Below are positions 51,401-61,542 of a stretch of 64,000 bases of DNA, piece after piece. Below the pieces are notes generated by a model. It made no database searches and was not told the DNA's origin. It saw nothing but the letters and a program-made list of their open reading frames with translations. The position numbers and the translations under genes are program-made. The stretch covers positions 2,684,453-2,748,452 of the forward strand of contig OZ025277.1 of the NCBI GenBank assembly GCA_964019165.1, written 5' to 3'. The first letter of the stretch is position 1, and each line of letters opens with the position of its first letter. The DNA comes from Mastigias papua. Taxonomy: Eukaryota; Cnidaria; Scyphozoa; Rhizostomeae; Mastigiidae.

Positions 51401-54400
51401 GCCCTACCCACGTTACGAAATTTAACCCGGGTTCTAACCGAGCTAAAATAACTCAAATTGACTTTTGGCAGTGTAAGAGTAACTACCCCATGTTCGATCT
51501 GCGTTAACATAGCTCAAAGATGATAGGTGGTTTGAATAACCCAAATCGAAACAGGGCTAGTTGCATTTACACAGCAAAAAGTTAACCTGAGTTACTTTAA
51601 CGCGCGTCGAACCCAGTTTAAGTTTCGCAGTATACATAGTGCTAAAGACAGACGCTTCCAGAAAGGATCAACCATCATTTTCACTTTGTTTTCGAGCCAA
51701 ATCAACTCAATAATGCAACAACCATCCAACGACAAGAACAAATCTTGCATACATACAATCACTGCCAAAAGTCCTTGGAACATATACCATAGTGGAATAA
51801 TATTCTATTCCCAATACTAGTCTATGGCAATGAAATCAATAGTAACTTAAACCACAAAGTAAAACTCAAAATAAATAATACCTTTTCCATCATATACAAA
51901 GCCTAAATTTGATATAGAGATATTGTCTATTTCCTCATCAGTTACTTTTAATTTTGTTCTATCAGAAACATTCTTGCATAGTTCCATCGAGTCTTCTGTT
52001 GCCTAAGAATATCAAAGTTGACAAAAGGCTCACAGCATATTGTGGGCAGGATTTGTCTCAAGAGGGCATATTTGAGCGTAGAGCTTCGTCAAAGTCAGCT
52101 GGGTTTAATGTAAATACAATACTTCCTCTAATAAACAGCATCTACCTAACTGGCTTGTGACTAATAGAAAGTAACTGCAACAAATTCCGGCCGTTACAGG
52201 TATATTCCAGTAATAAATTCCGGCCATAGAAAGTAACCACAAATAAGAGAGTAGCTTTGATATATCAACAGTGTCTAGTATGCCAACATAGAAAAAACCT
52301 CTGCAATGACTATTCATGAAAAAATTATGAAAATAAAAAATAAAATAATTGGCTTTGAAGCAGTAGTCAAAAGGAAACTATTAACAAAGTCCCTTTTTAT
52401 GGTATTCATGAAGAATGATAGAAAAGACTTTAGTGCTATATGCTACCCTGAACTTTCCCTGTTGTTCTAATAAACGCGACTTTGTATGCTGCGGGATATA
52501 TATTAGGTGGCTTTTATAAGGCGGGCGTGTATATTAAGTTCTTGCTCAAACTGTGGTGCTTATTTTTGGGAGGCCTTAATTTGAGGCTAAGCATTTATTT
52601 GAGGTAATAAGGTATTATAGGAAAACAACACAATAAGAACTATGGTGATAAACTAATAGCCATCTGCCCCCAATTATCATTGATGAATAGTCCTTTGGTA
52701 CTACATAACTTCACTATTGCTCGAATAAATGGGAACATTCTGTTTGATATGCTAACAGAATGCTCCCACTTTTTCGACTTAATAAAGTGCAAATGTTTGG
52801 TGATTGTTAAATGCAAAATATGGTCATTTGCTGCTGTTTTATCATATTTCTATTGTTCCCCTGGATATCATTCTTGTAGTGTATGTAATGCAGCATGTAA
52901 CTGACAGTATTTAGTAATATGTCTCGCAACTTTTATGGAATGTAAACAAATACTTTTTCGACTAGCTATAATTCTGAGAAATCTGTGATTCCCATTACAC
53001 AATATGATGACCATCTAGATATAGAGCTATTGTGATATGATAAGATTGATTCATGACTTTGGGTTTTGATATGGCCAAGTATTCAAGCTGAGCGTCACAA
53101 GTCTGTGTCCCACACTGGTCACTCACTTTCCTACACTTTAAAGTGTGGGGCTCAAGCAACCTCATAATTTTTCCTAAATCTTATTGTCTTTACCTGAACA
53201 TACCCCATAAGAAGATTTTCATGAACATTTTGCAAGATATATCAAGATTTCACATCAATAAATGCAAAAGGAAATGAAACCAGTTCTTTAACAGAAAGGT
53301 CATGGCTGAATTGATTGACAAATAATTTAGCAAGGTATATCTTTCATTTGAGTTTATATAAGTGCAAATGTAGAAGATACCATCCCTCACCTTATCAGAT
53401 ACCATTCCAGTCAATCCTTTAAAATTCTCTTCTGATATAAACCGTGTAACAACACATATTGCCTAGGAGAACCAGTTAGGTCCATTTATTTCATACCATA
53501 AAGATGCACCAGGCAAAGTTTAAAAAGCCACAAATATGAAAACCTTGACAATCATGAATGTGTAAAAGGGGCAAAAAGCTTTGCCACACAGCAACATATC
53601 TGCCATCTTTACAACAATAAAATGCAACTTTGGCACCCAACAAATGCTACAATAATAGTAAAATAAACCTCATTATAAGACATGATGCCACAGGTGTATT
53701 GCAACTTTGCAATCTGGAGAATGTGACAGTCTCAAAAAGATCTTCTGTATGAAGAGGCAAAAGAAACTTATCCATGCATTCATCAATACTGATGAAGATA
53801 TCAATCAAAACTTCTACAGGAAATGACAGCATGCATTTTTGAATTTCTCTATAAAATGATTATATACTTAGTGACATTTCTTGAGCAGGATGCAAGCAAC
53901 ATGGACAAGTGTGTTTATATGTACAGTATATGCACAGGTGCAAATTTTTTAGATCTGTGTAGTAATCTTAACTATACTAAAAATTATTGTATTTAAATTG
54001 CAAAGTATGGCATCTATAAAAGATATTCAACTATTTCTTTCTCAACATAATCTGAGATTCATTTCAATTAATTTTTCACAACGCAATTAACTTACTTTCA
54101 AAGCAGACTGTTTTGTAGAGAATGAAAATACAAAGTAACTGCATTAAGAAGGAATGAAAAGTTCAGAAAATAGACTTGTAATTAAGTCCATTCTTTACTT
54201 GTAAGTATCACTCACAAAATGGTTTCCTTTCTTAGCTTACAACTTTCAGAGCAGTAATTTGCTTGGTGAACCTTTTTTGCATGCAAATCCCCATTGCATT
54301 GTTTACTTCACCAACTAATTGCACCTAACCTACTTGTCACATTTATGAAGCTTACTTTCATCCTCAAAACCAAATTTTGGAAAAGTACTTGAAAAGTATT

Positions 54401-55211
54401 TGGAAAGTAATCAAATTACTTATCAAAGTAATTTGTAATGTAATTTAACTACTTTGCCAGGGCAGTATTTTGGAATTTATTCAAATTACTTTTCAAGCAA
54501 CTAATTTGCAATTTATTCAAATTGCTGTTTGAAATATAATTTAGATAAAGTCTGAAATTTGGTCATACTGTATGTATGAATCAAAAACAAGTACCAAACA
54601 CAGCTCTAGGCCAAATGTTGGCCGGAAAACCTTTCAGGACAAAGCCGCCACTTGACAAAAAAACATGAAAACATGGTAAGTGACAATAAAAAAATCTAAG
54701 TAATAAATACATCCTCTAGCATTAAATTTGCAAGCCCGGTATGAAAACACTTTTTCGAGCTACAAACCTGTTTTGCTCCTTGGAGAAATTCACTCTCTTC
54801 AAACTCTTGGTCAAAATAACTTCTCAGCAAAAACATCTTCACTTTTATATCGAACCATTTAAGTGGGCTTCTCATATAAATTCTTTTTACCTTGACTGTC
54901 TCATCGCTATCGTTGTTGCTATTTGTACTAAACTGTCTTGTGCTGTGAATTTTTGCATAATAATGAATTCTTGATAATTGTGCTTCCTTCCAAACGGAAG
55001 GCAGATAAAGAGAGGCTCTTCTCCGTAGAGAAGTAGAACGTCCAGTGGCTTCGGAGTAGCATCTCACCAGATCACTTGTAAATACATAAATTGGCATCAT
55101 TCCCAATCGAAATTTGCCCATTCTTTTGCAGCTATTAGCACCATTGCTAGAACTTATCTTTCTTATAATGAAATAGTGCCTTGAACATGACTTTAGGATG
55201 CCCAGCAACAT
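48494..55211 (-). CDS. MAIP1: MAIP1-like mitochondrial matrix protein (m-AAA protease interacting)
   Basis: Five minus-strand exons join in phase: 55,211-54,768, 53,462-53,391, 52,002-51,882, 50,855-50,738 and 48,581-48,494 (TAG). They give 280 residues, close to human MAIP1 (291). The ATG at 55,211 starts a basic, serine-rich N-terminus that fits a mitochondrial targeting peptide. Recognisable family blocks are LRSYFDQEFEESEFLQGAKQ (end of exon 1), FISEENFKGLTGMV (exon 2), VTDEEIDNISIS and FVYDGKGRKWADIL across the exon 3-4 join, and REFTPGVAANWIIDRI at the end. In humans MAIP1 binds the m-AAA protease and aids sorting of the calcium uniporter regulator EMRE. Alternative exons inside the long introns cannot be excluded. 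The donor of exon 4 (TTTC|GTACGT) was chosen by phase. Confidence 0.85.
48611..48700. repeat. Twelve-base minisatellite next to a MAIP1 splice acceptor
   Basis: Units of GGAGAGCAGTTT repeat about five times with good fidelity, followed by two or three diverged units. It ends about 30 bp upstream (in the MAIP1 direction) of the acceptor of exon 5, so the minus-strand RNA carries repeated CUCUCC-rich sequence there. Confidence 0.9.
50415..50490 (-). repeat. One end of a hAT-like MITE
   Basis: On the minus strand the sequence starts CAGTGGCGAAGTGGGGGGCTC and continues into a G-rich stretch. This is a typical terminus of the G-rich hAT-like MITEs in this window. A matching opposite end is not certain; AGTGGCGGAAAG near 50,208 may be it. 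Within MAIP1 intron 4. Confidence 0.45.
50964..51287. mobile_element. PIF/Harbinger-like MITE with TTA target duplication
   Basis: The left end GGGGCCGTCCAGAAAGTACG and the inverted right end GGGGTCATCCAGTAAGTACG match well. Both sides are flanked by TTA (50,961-50,963 and 51,288-51,290). The TWA target and GGGG-type ends fit PIF/Harbinger relatives. Inside, GTACAGGGTGGGTGGGTTGG occurs twice in the same orientation. It lies in MAIP1 intron 3. Confidence 0.75.
51756..51800. repeat. Fragment of the mariner-like MITE family
   Basis: CAATCACTGCCAAAAGTCCT preceded by TA is a clear left end of the family. The rest is missing or too diverged. Lies in MAIP1 intron 3, about 80 bp past the donor of exon 3. 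Confidence 0.5.
54370..54545. repeat. AGTAATTTGTAATG-type palindromic repeat
   Basis: Alternating CAAATTACTT and AGTAATTTG blocks give several overlapping inverted repeats. This resembles dispersed palindromic repeats seen in many animal genomes. Within MAIP1 intron 1. Confidence 0.4.
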
Positions 55212-56145
55212 GACTCGAAAATTTCTCAAAAATAGAAAGCTTTAACTTGTAATCTTACATATTGCGAAGTAGTTAAGATATAATTTCATACACAGAAAAG
55301 TAAAACACTATATTCTCAACTTATTTCCTAACTACTTGTCTCCATTTTGCAGTAATTGACCGTAATACTGTATTTCGGTAGCCTCTTACTATTACCTCGA
55401 TTTCGTGAGGATCCGTCAAAAAGGGAGTCCGAAAACAATATAGCACACAGGAAGACCATGCATCGAAAACCCCACTCTATGATAGGCCCATTAAAGAAAA
55501 GCAACACAGTTGCGGCTCATTGAAATAAAGTCATGGTAGACAAGTTATTCAGATATTCCTAGGGATAAGATAGGAAAAAAGAAGTACTTTGTCTCTACTT
55601 ATCTGTTGGATGGATATAACAGGAATTACAGCTCCAATAAGAATGATTGTCAGAAAGGCTTTATGGGACTGATTGGAACACTTCTTACTTCCATCCGCTA
55701 CCGAAAGGAAAAGACACTGTGTACAGTTGTCCCCTTGACCTTTTCTTCGTGTATCGCTCCAAGTAGATACAGCATGTAAAATTGGTTTTCTTATTGATTT
55801 TTCAAGACTTCGAACTGTGATGATGCCCTGATCCAGGGCCTCTTTGCGTCTCCGGTTGTCAGTGTTCGTACAGATATGTTTGGAAAAAACACTTTTGCCT
55901 TCCCATTTGAGACATCAATATTTCAAAGGCTATGAGAAAATATAACTTGATGAGTAACTCCCAAATCCATGTTTCCCAAATATACACCATTTCAACACGC
56001 TGAACTTGAATCATGCTGTAGTTGAAGCAAAGACTAACAGAACAATGCTGAGTTAGCAATATACTTACTGTTGATACAGTTTATTCCTTGATGGTTAAGC
56101 TACTTCAAATAGAAAGGAATATATGTAAGCCAAGGGGTTATAGGC
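55212..56145. other. MAIP1 upstream region
   Basis: The MAIP1 promoter should be in the first few hundred bases. On the minus strand about 55,555-55,930 is open for over 110 codons without an ATG and with one good internal donor (GGAA|GTAAGA). I do not recognise the peptide and list it only as a possibility. Confidence 0.35.
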
Positions 56146-56149
56146 AGCT

Positions 56150-56560
56150 TATTGTACAGAGCCACTCTATAAGGAACCTGCTAAATATAGAAGGCCAAAA
56201 GAGTTTAGCAACTTGTATTACTGAAAACAAAATCCATAGGGAGCTTTTCAGTTTGGAATAGATTTGACACAGCAAGCAAGCAATTGTGAGTTTGGAAGCC
56301 AAAGTCACCAAGTTGTTTGCAAGCTTTGTAGCAAGTGTATTGCAGAGGGTTTTGCGCTGAAGCTTAAATACGTCTATAGCATGCTATCTTAACACTGAAC
56401 GCTCATAATGTATGTATACCTAGCACTATATGTACAGTTAAAGTTAAGGGCTTAACAAGAAACTGTTGGTAATATACTGTAGTCAAAAGAGGTCTAGATG
56501 TAATGGACTTTATGAACTCGGCCTTGAGCTAGGTTCCTTATAGATATCGTGTCTATTCGT
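56150..56560. repeat. Copy of the TATAAGGAACC repeat family
   Basis: It runs from CACTCTATAAGGAACCTGC to GAGCTAGGTTCCTTATAGATATC, so both inverted ends are present about 400 bp apart. It is one of the more complete copies. Confidence 0.68.
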
Positions 56561-56799
56561 GATACGCTTTTCCTTAACCATTCTCTGATGTTAAAATGGG
56601 AGGTTACGAAGGTAAGTTACGATCAATGTACAGGAAGCAATTTATGTACGAGGAAAGTCAAATATCAGTCAATTTTTGTCCTGTTACTCTGTTTAATCGT
56701 GTGACAACAAAATAGTCCATATCATCATTTGGCTTCCTAACACTTCGCCAATATTTAGCTTTTACTTTCATTAACCATACATATCGCGGTATGTGAAAC

Positions 56800-57160
56800 G
56801 TCAGTTACTTGCTGAATTGCACGCCCTTTTATAAAAGTGGTTTAGAAACATTTAGTAGTCGACTGCTTGAAAAGTTAAGAAAGTTCAGTAATGAATTTCT
56901 GAGACCCAAGAGAGTTTATAACTTCAAATGCATTCACCATTCCAATTTTCACCCTGCCAATCATCTCTTTAGTTCAATTTGCATAGATTTCCTATGATAA
57001 TTTCTGCATTTCAGTGCTATGCTTGTACAGTGGCTGTCTTTTTGTATAGCACTGAAGTGTTACATAGACTCGAATGTTCTTGCTAAGGAAGTAAGAAAGT
57101 TTCAGTACTGAAATCATGGAAGAGCTAAGAAAGTTTCAGAACTGGATGAAAAAGACTTTG
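56800..57160 (+). repeat. Copy of the TTCAGTACTGG repeat family
   Basis: Block order is AAGTTAAGAAAGTTCAGTAATG, TTTCTGAGACCCAAGAGAG, CAGTGCTATGCTTGTAC, TAGCACTGAAGTGTTACA and AGAAAGTTTCAGTACTG. It parallels 59,030-59,365 along its length. Confidence 0.65.
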
Positions 57161-57164
57161 GTAT

Positions 57165-57640
57165 TCTTCTTCTTCTTCTTCAAGTGTCAGGTCTTCACAG
57201 GCAGACATCGATGATCATGGCACGCCATTCCATTCTGTTATCCGTCTTTCTTACTAGCTCGGAATTGCTGAGTAACTTATTGGTGACATAGTTGATGAGA
57301 CAGTCCATGTATTTAATTCTTTGTCGTCCTCTGCTCATCCGTCCTTCAACTTTACCACACAGCATTTGTTTCTCGACCCCATGCTTCCTGTAGATGTGTT
57401 CCAAGAAGTCCATTTGTATCTCTCACATGATTCTTCTCAAGGATATTTTGTACCTTGTTATTTCCATAGCCTCTGTGTTGGATTTTTGCCTCTGTCAATG
57501 ATATTCTCATCATTCGTCGAAGAAACCACAGTTCCGCAGCCTCCAGTCTCCTTTCTGTGTCTTTGTTTAATGTCCAGCACTCACACCCGTACAAAAGAGC
57601 TGACCAAATATATGCTTTAAGATTTTTGTATAAAAAGCGT
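57165..57640 (-). pseudogene. LINE 3' relic with GAA-type tail
   Basis: On the minus strand the fragments YGCECWTLNKDTERRLEAAE, WFLRRMMRISL, FLEHIYRKHGVEKQMLCGKV and SRGRQRIKYMD appear in the order typical of the region after the reverse transcriptase in a common group of animal LINE polyproteins. They fall in two frames, so a frameshift has broken it. The 3' end abuts a GAA microsatellite (CTT repeats at 57,166-57,181 on the plus strand), which suits LINEs with simple-repeat tails. Confidence 0.8.
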
Positions 57641-59024
57641 TTGTAGCTCGTATTACATTGAAAGATATAGATGGAACGAAGTTGGGATTATCAAGATGAA
57701 GCTCTTAATCTTTACTGCTTTTTTACTTCAGCTTTTATCTTCTAAGAAGAATCCATCAGTACCTGAACTAATGATTCAAAGAATGGCTCCAAGCATATTT
57801 GAAACCTAAAAGCAAAATATGGTTAGAGGACTTGACTGCTGAGTGGAGCATCAATGGCTAGAGGCGAACACTCGGATCTTAGTAGGGATAATCGCTCACT
57901 GTTCACCGTGCAGCAAATGGGTACCTGGTGGCAACACTGGGAAGCTAAAAGCAGCGAGTAAATGAACTGGCCACCCTACCTCACTATACCAACGGCTTAG
58001 GATACACGCCCTCTCTAACAGGCAATCTCCAACGAACGTAATCGTACATGGGACTAACCTCCTACCACTTTTAATCTACACCACTGAGACCTTTATTAGT
58101 CGGCGATATTTCTTATATGTAAGTACTCTTAATCTATTCATGAAGTATAAATCGTCTCAATAGATATAAGCTTTCAAGGTGCGCATCTATAAAAGAAAAC
58201 TTGAAGGGAATTTGGAAAGCTTTGAAACACTTAGACTGTTTACGTTTTCATTGTAGACAAACAAGGTATGAACTATATACATTAGTGGTCAAAAGCAATG
58301 ATGAATAACACAATGTAGCGAGTCTATACTATTGCATAACTAAACTTCTATGAATTGATTCAGAGGCATTTGACCCAGCTAGACCATAGCTGGTGCTGCC
58401 ATTAACGGGGAGATTCTGGTACGTGTATTTGTATGCGCAATTTGAATGTGAATTGAGCGTGTTCAGCAAGAAATATTACATTAAACCAGTCAATTGCCCT
58501 GAATCATTCATACTGTTTTGAGCGTCAAAAGCACCATCTTAATTAAAGTCAGTATACATGAATACAAGAGTCGAGCTTTGTGCGCCTAAATTTGCGGTTC
58601 AAAATCATTTACCATAGAGATAGATATGACCTAGTGAAATTAAAAGTTCTTTGGTCGTGTCAAGTAACGTTTGCAGTTAATTGTACTAACATTCTGTAGT
58701 TTGGTGAGCAGACTTAAATGACGGATAGTAAGTCTCCTCCACGGAGAACCTATTCTCAATTCGTTTTTAATTTGTGCTATACAAGGCCATACTCTCAAAC
58801 TACCTCCTACTGACTTTTACAACCCCCTGAACACATCTGGTGAAAGAGCTATAAATCCTGGCATCATTTAGTGTCAGTCACCAGACTCCAAACTCCTCCA
58901 TCACTTTCCTTTCCAAAACAATTGCACGTACCAGCTGAAACTTCTCTGTAGCACTGGGTCACTGCATTACACTATACGATATACGACACGACACGATACG
59001 ATACGACATTTTTCTACAAGTAAC
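57641..59024. other. Intergenic, no gene seen
   Basis: Nothing with family resemblance. Near 58,970-59,010 there is a short TACGACACGA-type simple repeat. Confidence 0.4.
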
Positions 59025-59029
59025 TGGTT

Positions 59030-59365
59030 TATACGAAAGCAGTACTCGGCTGCTCAAACAATTAAGACAGTTCAGTACTGGATTCTGAGACCTAAGATAG
59101 GTTGACGCACACTTGAAAGTCCAATTTTCACGCAATCTTTCCATCTCTTTTGTTTAATTTGCTTTGATGTCCTATGAAAATCAGTGCATTTTCAGTTTTA
59201 ATGTTTGTGTAGTGCCTGCCTGCCTGTGGAACACTGCAGTGTTGCACAAAATCGAATATTCTCGGCAAGAAATTTGCAAAAAGCTTCAGTCCTGAAAATC
59301 ATGAAGAAGCTAAGAAAGTTTCAGTACTGGGCCAAGAAAACTTTCCTACAAAAAAACCAACGTGT
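59030..59365 (+). repeat. Reference copy of the TTCAGTACTGG repeat family
   Basis: Continuous copy with TTCAGTACTGGATTCTGAGA at the left and AAAATCATGAAGAAGCTAAGAAAGTTTCAGTACTGGGCC blocks at the right. It shows the undisturbed version of the site split at 9085. Confidence 0.65.
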
Positions 59366-61113
59366 AATTCAAAGAGGCACTGTTGCCAAATAATACTACC
59401 TTGCAAAGCTACTGTACCTTGCTAATGCGTCAGTGGGATTGTGGCCTACTAGCAGATGATGACACATTACGTACGACTAAATAACGAGCGCTGCTTGTAT
59501 TTTTTCTTATACAAACACTTGGCTCATGCCTAGTTGCAAACGTTTCTTAGTTGTAACCTGTTTTAGTAGCAAATCGTTTCATAAAGTTTCTTGCATTGAA
59601 AACAGAAAAAGTCACACTTGAAACACTACCAGAACGTAATTACTGCAAATTACTGTTACCAATTCCTTAAAATTTTTTGCAATGTGTAGATTTAAAAAAT
59701 TAATATGTCAAAACAGTAGCAAATGTTCTTATAAGCTAAGAGTTCTTATAAGCAAAAGTGTAAATAAGTACATTCTTTGAAATCCTGCTTCTAGAAGTAA
59801 AAGACTTGATACATAACCTTCTGAGGTTTCTTAACCACATGTGTTAGTTCGAAAAGTTTCTTAAGTTCTAAAACCGTCTAGTTGTAAGCTTCTTATAAGC
59901 CATCCCTCCTTCAACCTGTGAGAAAACCAGGGGCATTAAAGACAACATCGAGAATCTATACAAAATTCTCTTCATATTTGCGAAAATACACAGTGTCCTG
60001 TATTCTCTCCTGTCTACAATCATATCATTACTGTACCAACATGATGATGACCTTAGCGTAGTGTTGGGTCCTATAGCTGATAGCATACAGCCATCATGCA
60101 CTCAAGAAGCTGGTCACAGGTGGATAGTCAATGAATTGTACCTGTTTTCATATATTTGATTATCTTAACATCACTTCACCATCGCACATGTTTGCTTGTT
60201 ATTCTCTGTGATAATACCATGGGTCTTCCAGCCTATTTCTATTCAACTGTAACATCCTATAATGTTACTCTGGTGCTTTATCTTTATGGATATAAGTCTA
60301 GCTTTACCAAGATTATTTGACTTCCAAAGAGAGCTTTGTGTACCCACATTATTGGACTTGTGTTAGAGGCTCTCAACTTGACTGTAGATAAGCGACTTCT
60401 CAATGTAAGGTATGACCGTTATCGAACTAATCTTCCAGTATCAATTTGCAAGTGGCAAAAGTGTTGTGGCAAAAGTTAACTATTTAGAGATCACAGAAAG
60501 GTGATAAAGAAAGCTGCGATAGACAACAGTCGAAGCTGGTAGGTCAAGATAAGATGAAAGCAAAAATTTTCTTAGCAAGACAAATCTCAAGCAAAGCTCT
60601 CGGACTGAATTGAAAGAAGATTTCTGTAAAACCTGCTTTCAGTAGCATGTTTACACAGCTTTAACAGCAAAATTTCGATACTTTAGCCAAACAGCACTCC
60701 ATTCTGTAGCAATTGTGTTTTAAAACATCTATCAAACATCTGCAAAGTAAGTTCCAAGTCATTCTTATTTCAGATACTATTGCTTATGGCTAACAGAGCA
60801 ACTCTGACTAAATCTCTACACATCTTTTCGACTTAATTTACATTCATAAGCAGTGACTTCCCTATTTACTAAGAATATTGTGCAGTGGGAAGCATTTATT
60901 TAAGAAAGTAAGTTTACCGAATTTTTGTTAGCGCTTACACTGGATCGTATCTAAATCAGTACCCGTTTACACTAGGAACTGTACTGGAACGTTTCCATTC
61001 ATTTGAAGCCGTCGTGCAGACAGAAGGCCTATCTGTACCCATATAGGTGCGGGTCCGTAGGGATCCTTTCAATTGTAAAACGGGTCTACGAAACTAAAGA
61101 TCTGGGATTGATT
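59366..61113. other. Intergenic with decayed repeats
   Basis: Fragments such as GTTCTTATAAGC near 59,725-59,755 suggest decayed TATAAGGAACC copies. No gene is supported. Confidence 0.35.
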
Positions 61114-61542
61114 TTACACACTAGAACCCATAAAAGCTTTAGCGATTTTAACAGTATCTGAGGCCGATAAGCAGGGAAGATAATAATCAAGTTTAATTGA
61201 ATATATTCCATGACTACAATTGTACGTACAATAAAAATCGTCCGGTTCCAAACAAAAGAACAAGGACAGAACAAATAAATATTTCAAAATTAAAAAGTAA
61301 AAAGTAGAGCTACAGAGGACTTGAGGATAAAAAACATCGATCAGTTCTAGACTAGATTTTACACTTTGAATCCCCATAAAAGTGTTCATGATTTTCACAG
61401 TTCCTGAGATCGAAATAGTCTGTAATTTTCTCTTGATATCTTGTACTTCTTTCTCGTCAAAGTTCACGTTTTCCAGGTTGGTTTTCAATTCCTTAGAGTA
61501 AGTAAGTAAGCTTCTTATATATAATCCATTTACAATTAGCAT
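61114..61542 (-). other. Open frame with an internal near-duplication, status unclear
   Basis: A 142-codon minus-strand frame contains TVKIMNTFMG near the middle and TVKIAKAFMG near the end. The corresponding DNA segments of about 70-80 bp (around 61,350-61,420 and 61,110-61,170) are diverged direct repeats about 200 bp apart. The N-terminal part is hydrophilic. It has no recognisable family and could be an exon or a repeat. Confidence 0.2.

Noticed and set aside
53647..53832. Minus-strand open block inside MAIP1 intron 1
   Set aside because: It has acceptor- and donor-like ends, but the conserved MAIP1 sequence continues directly from exon 1 to the block at 53,462, so this piece would interrupt the domain.
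54741..54974. Plus-strand frame at the end of MAIP1 exon 1
   Set aside because: It is the antisense shadow of the conserved MAIP1 coding exon.
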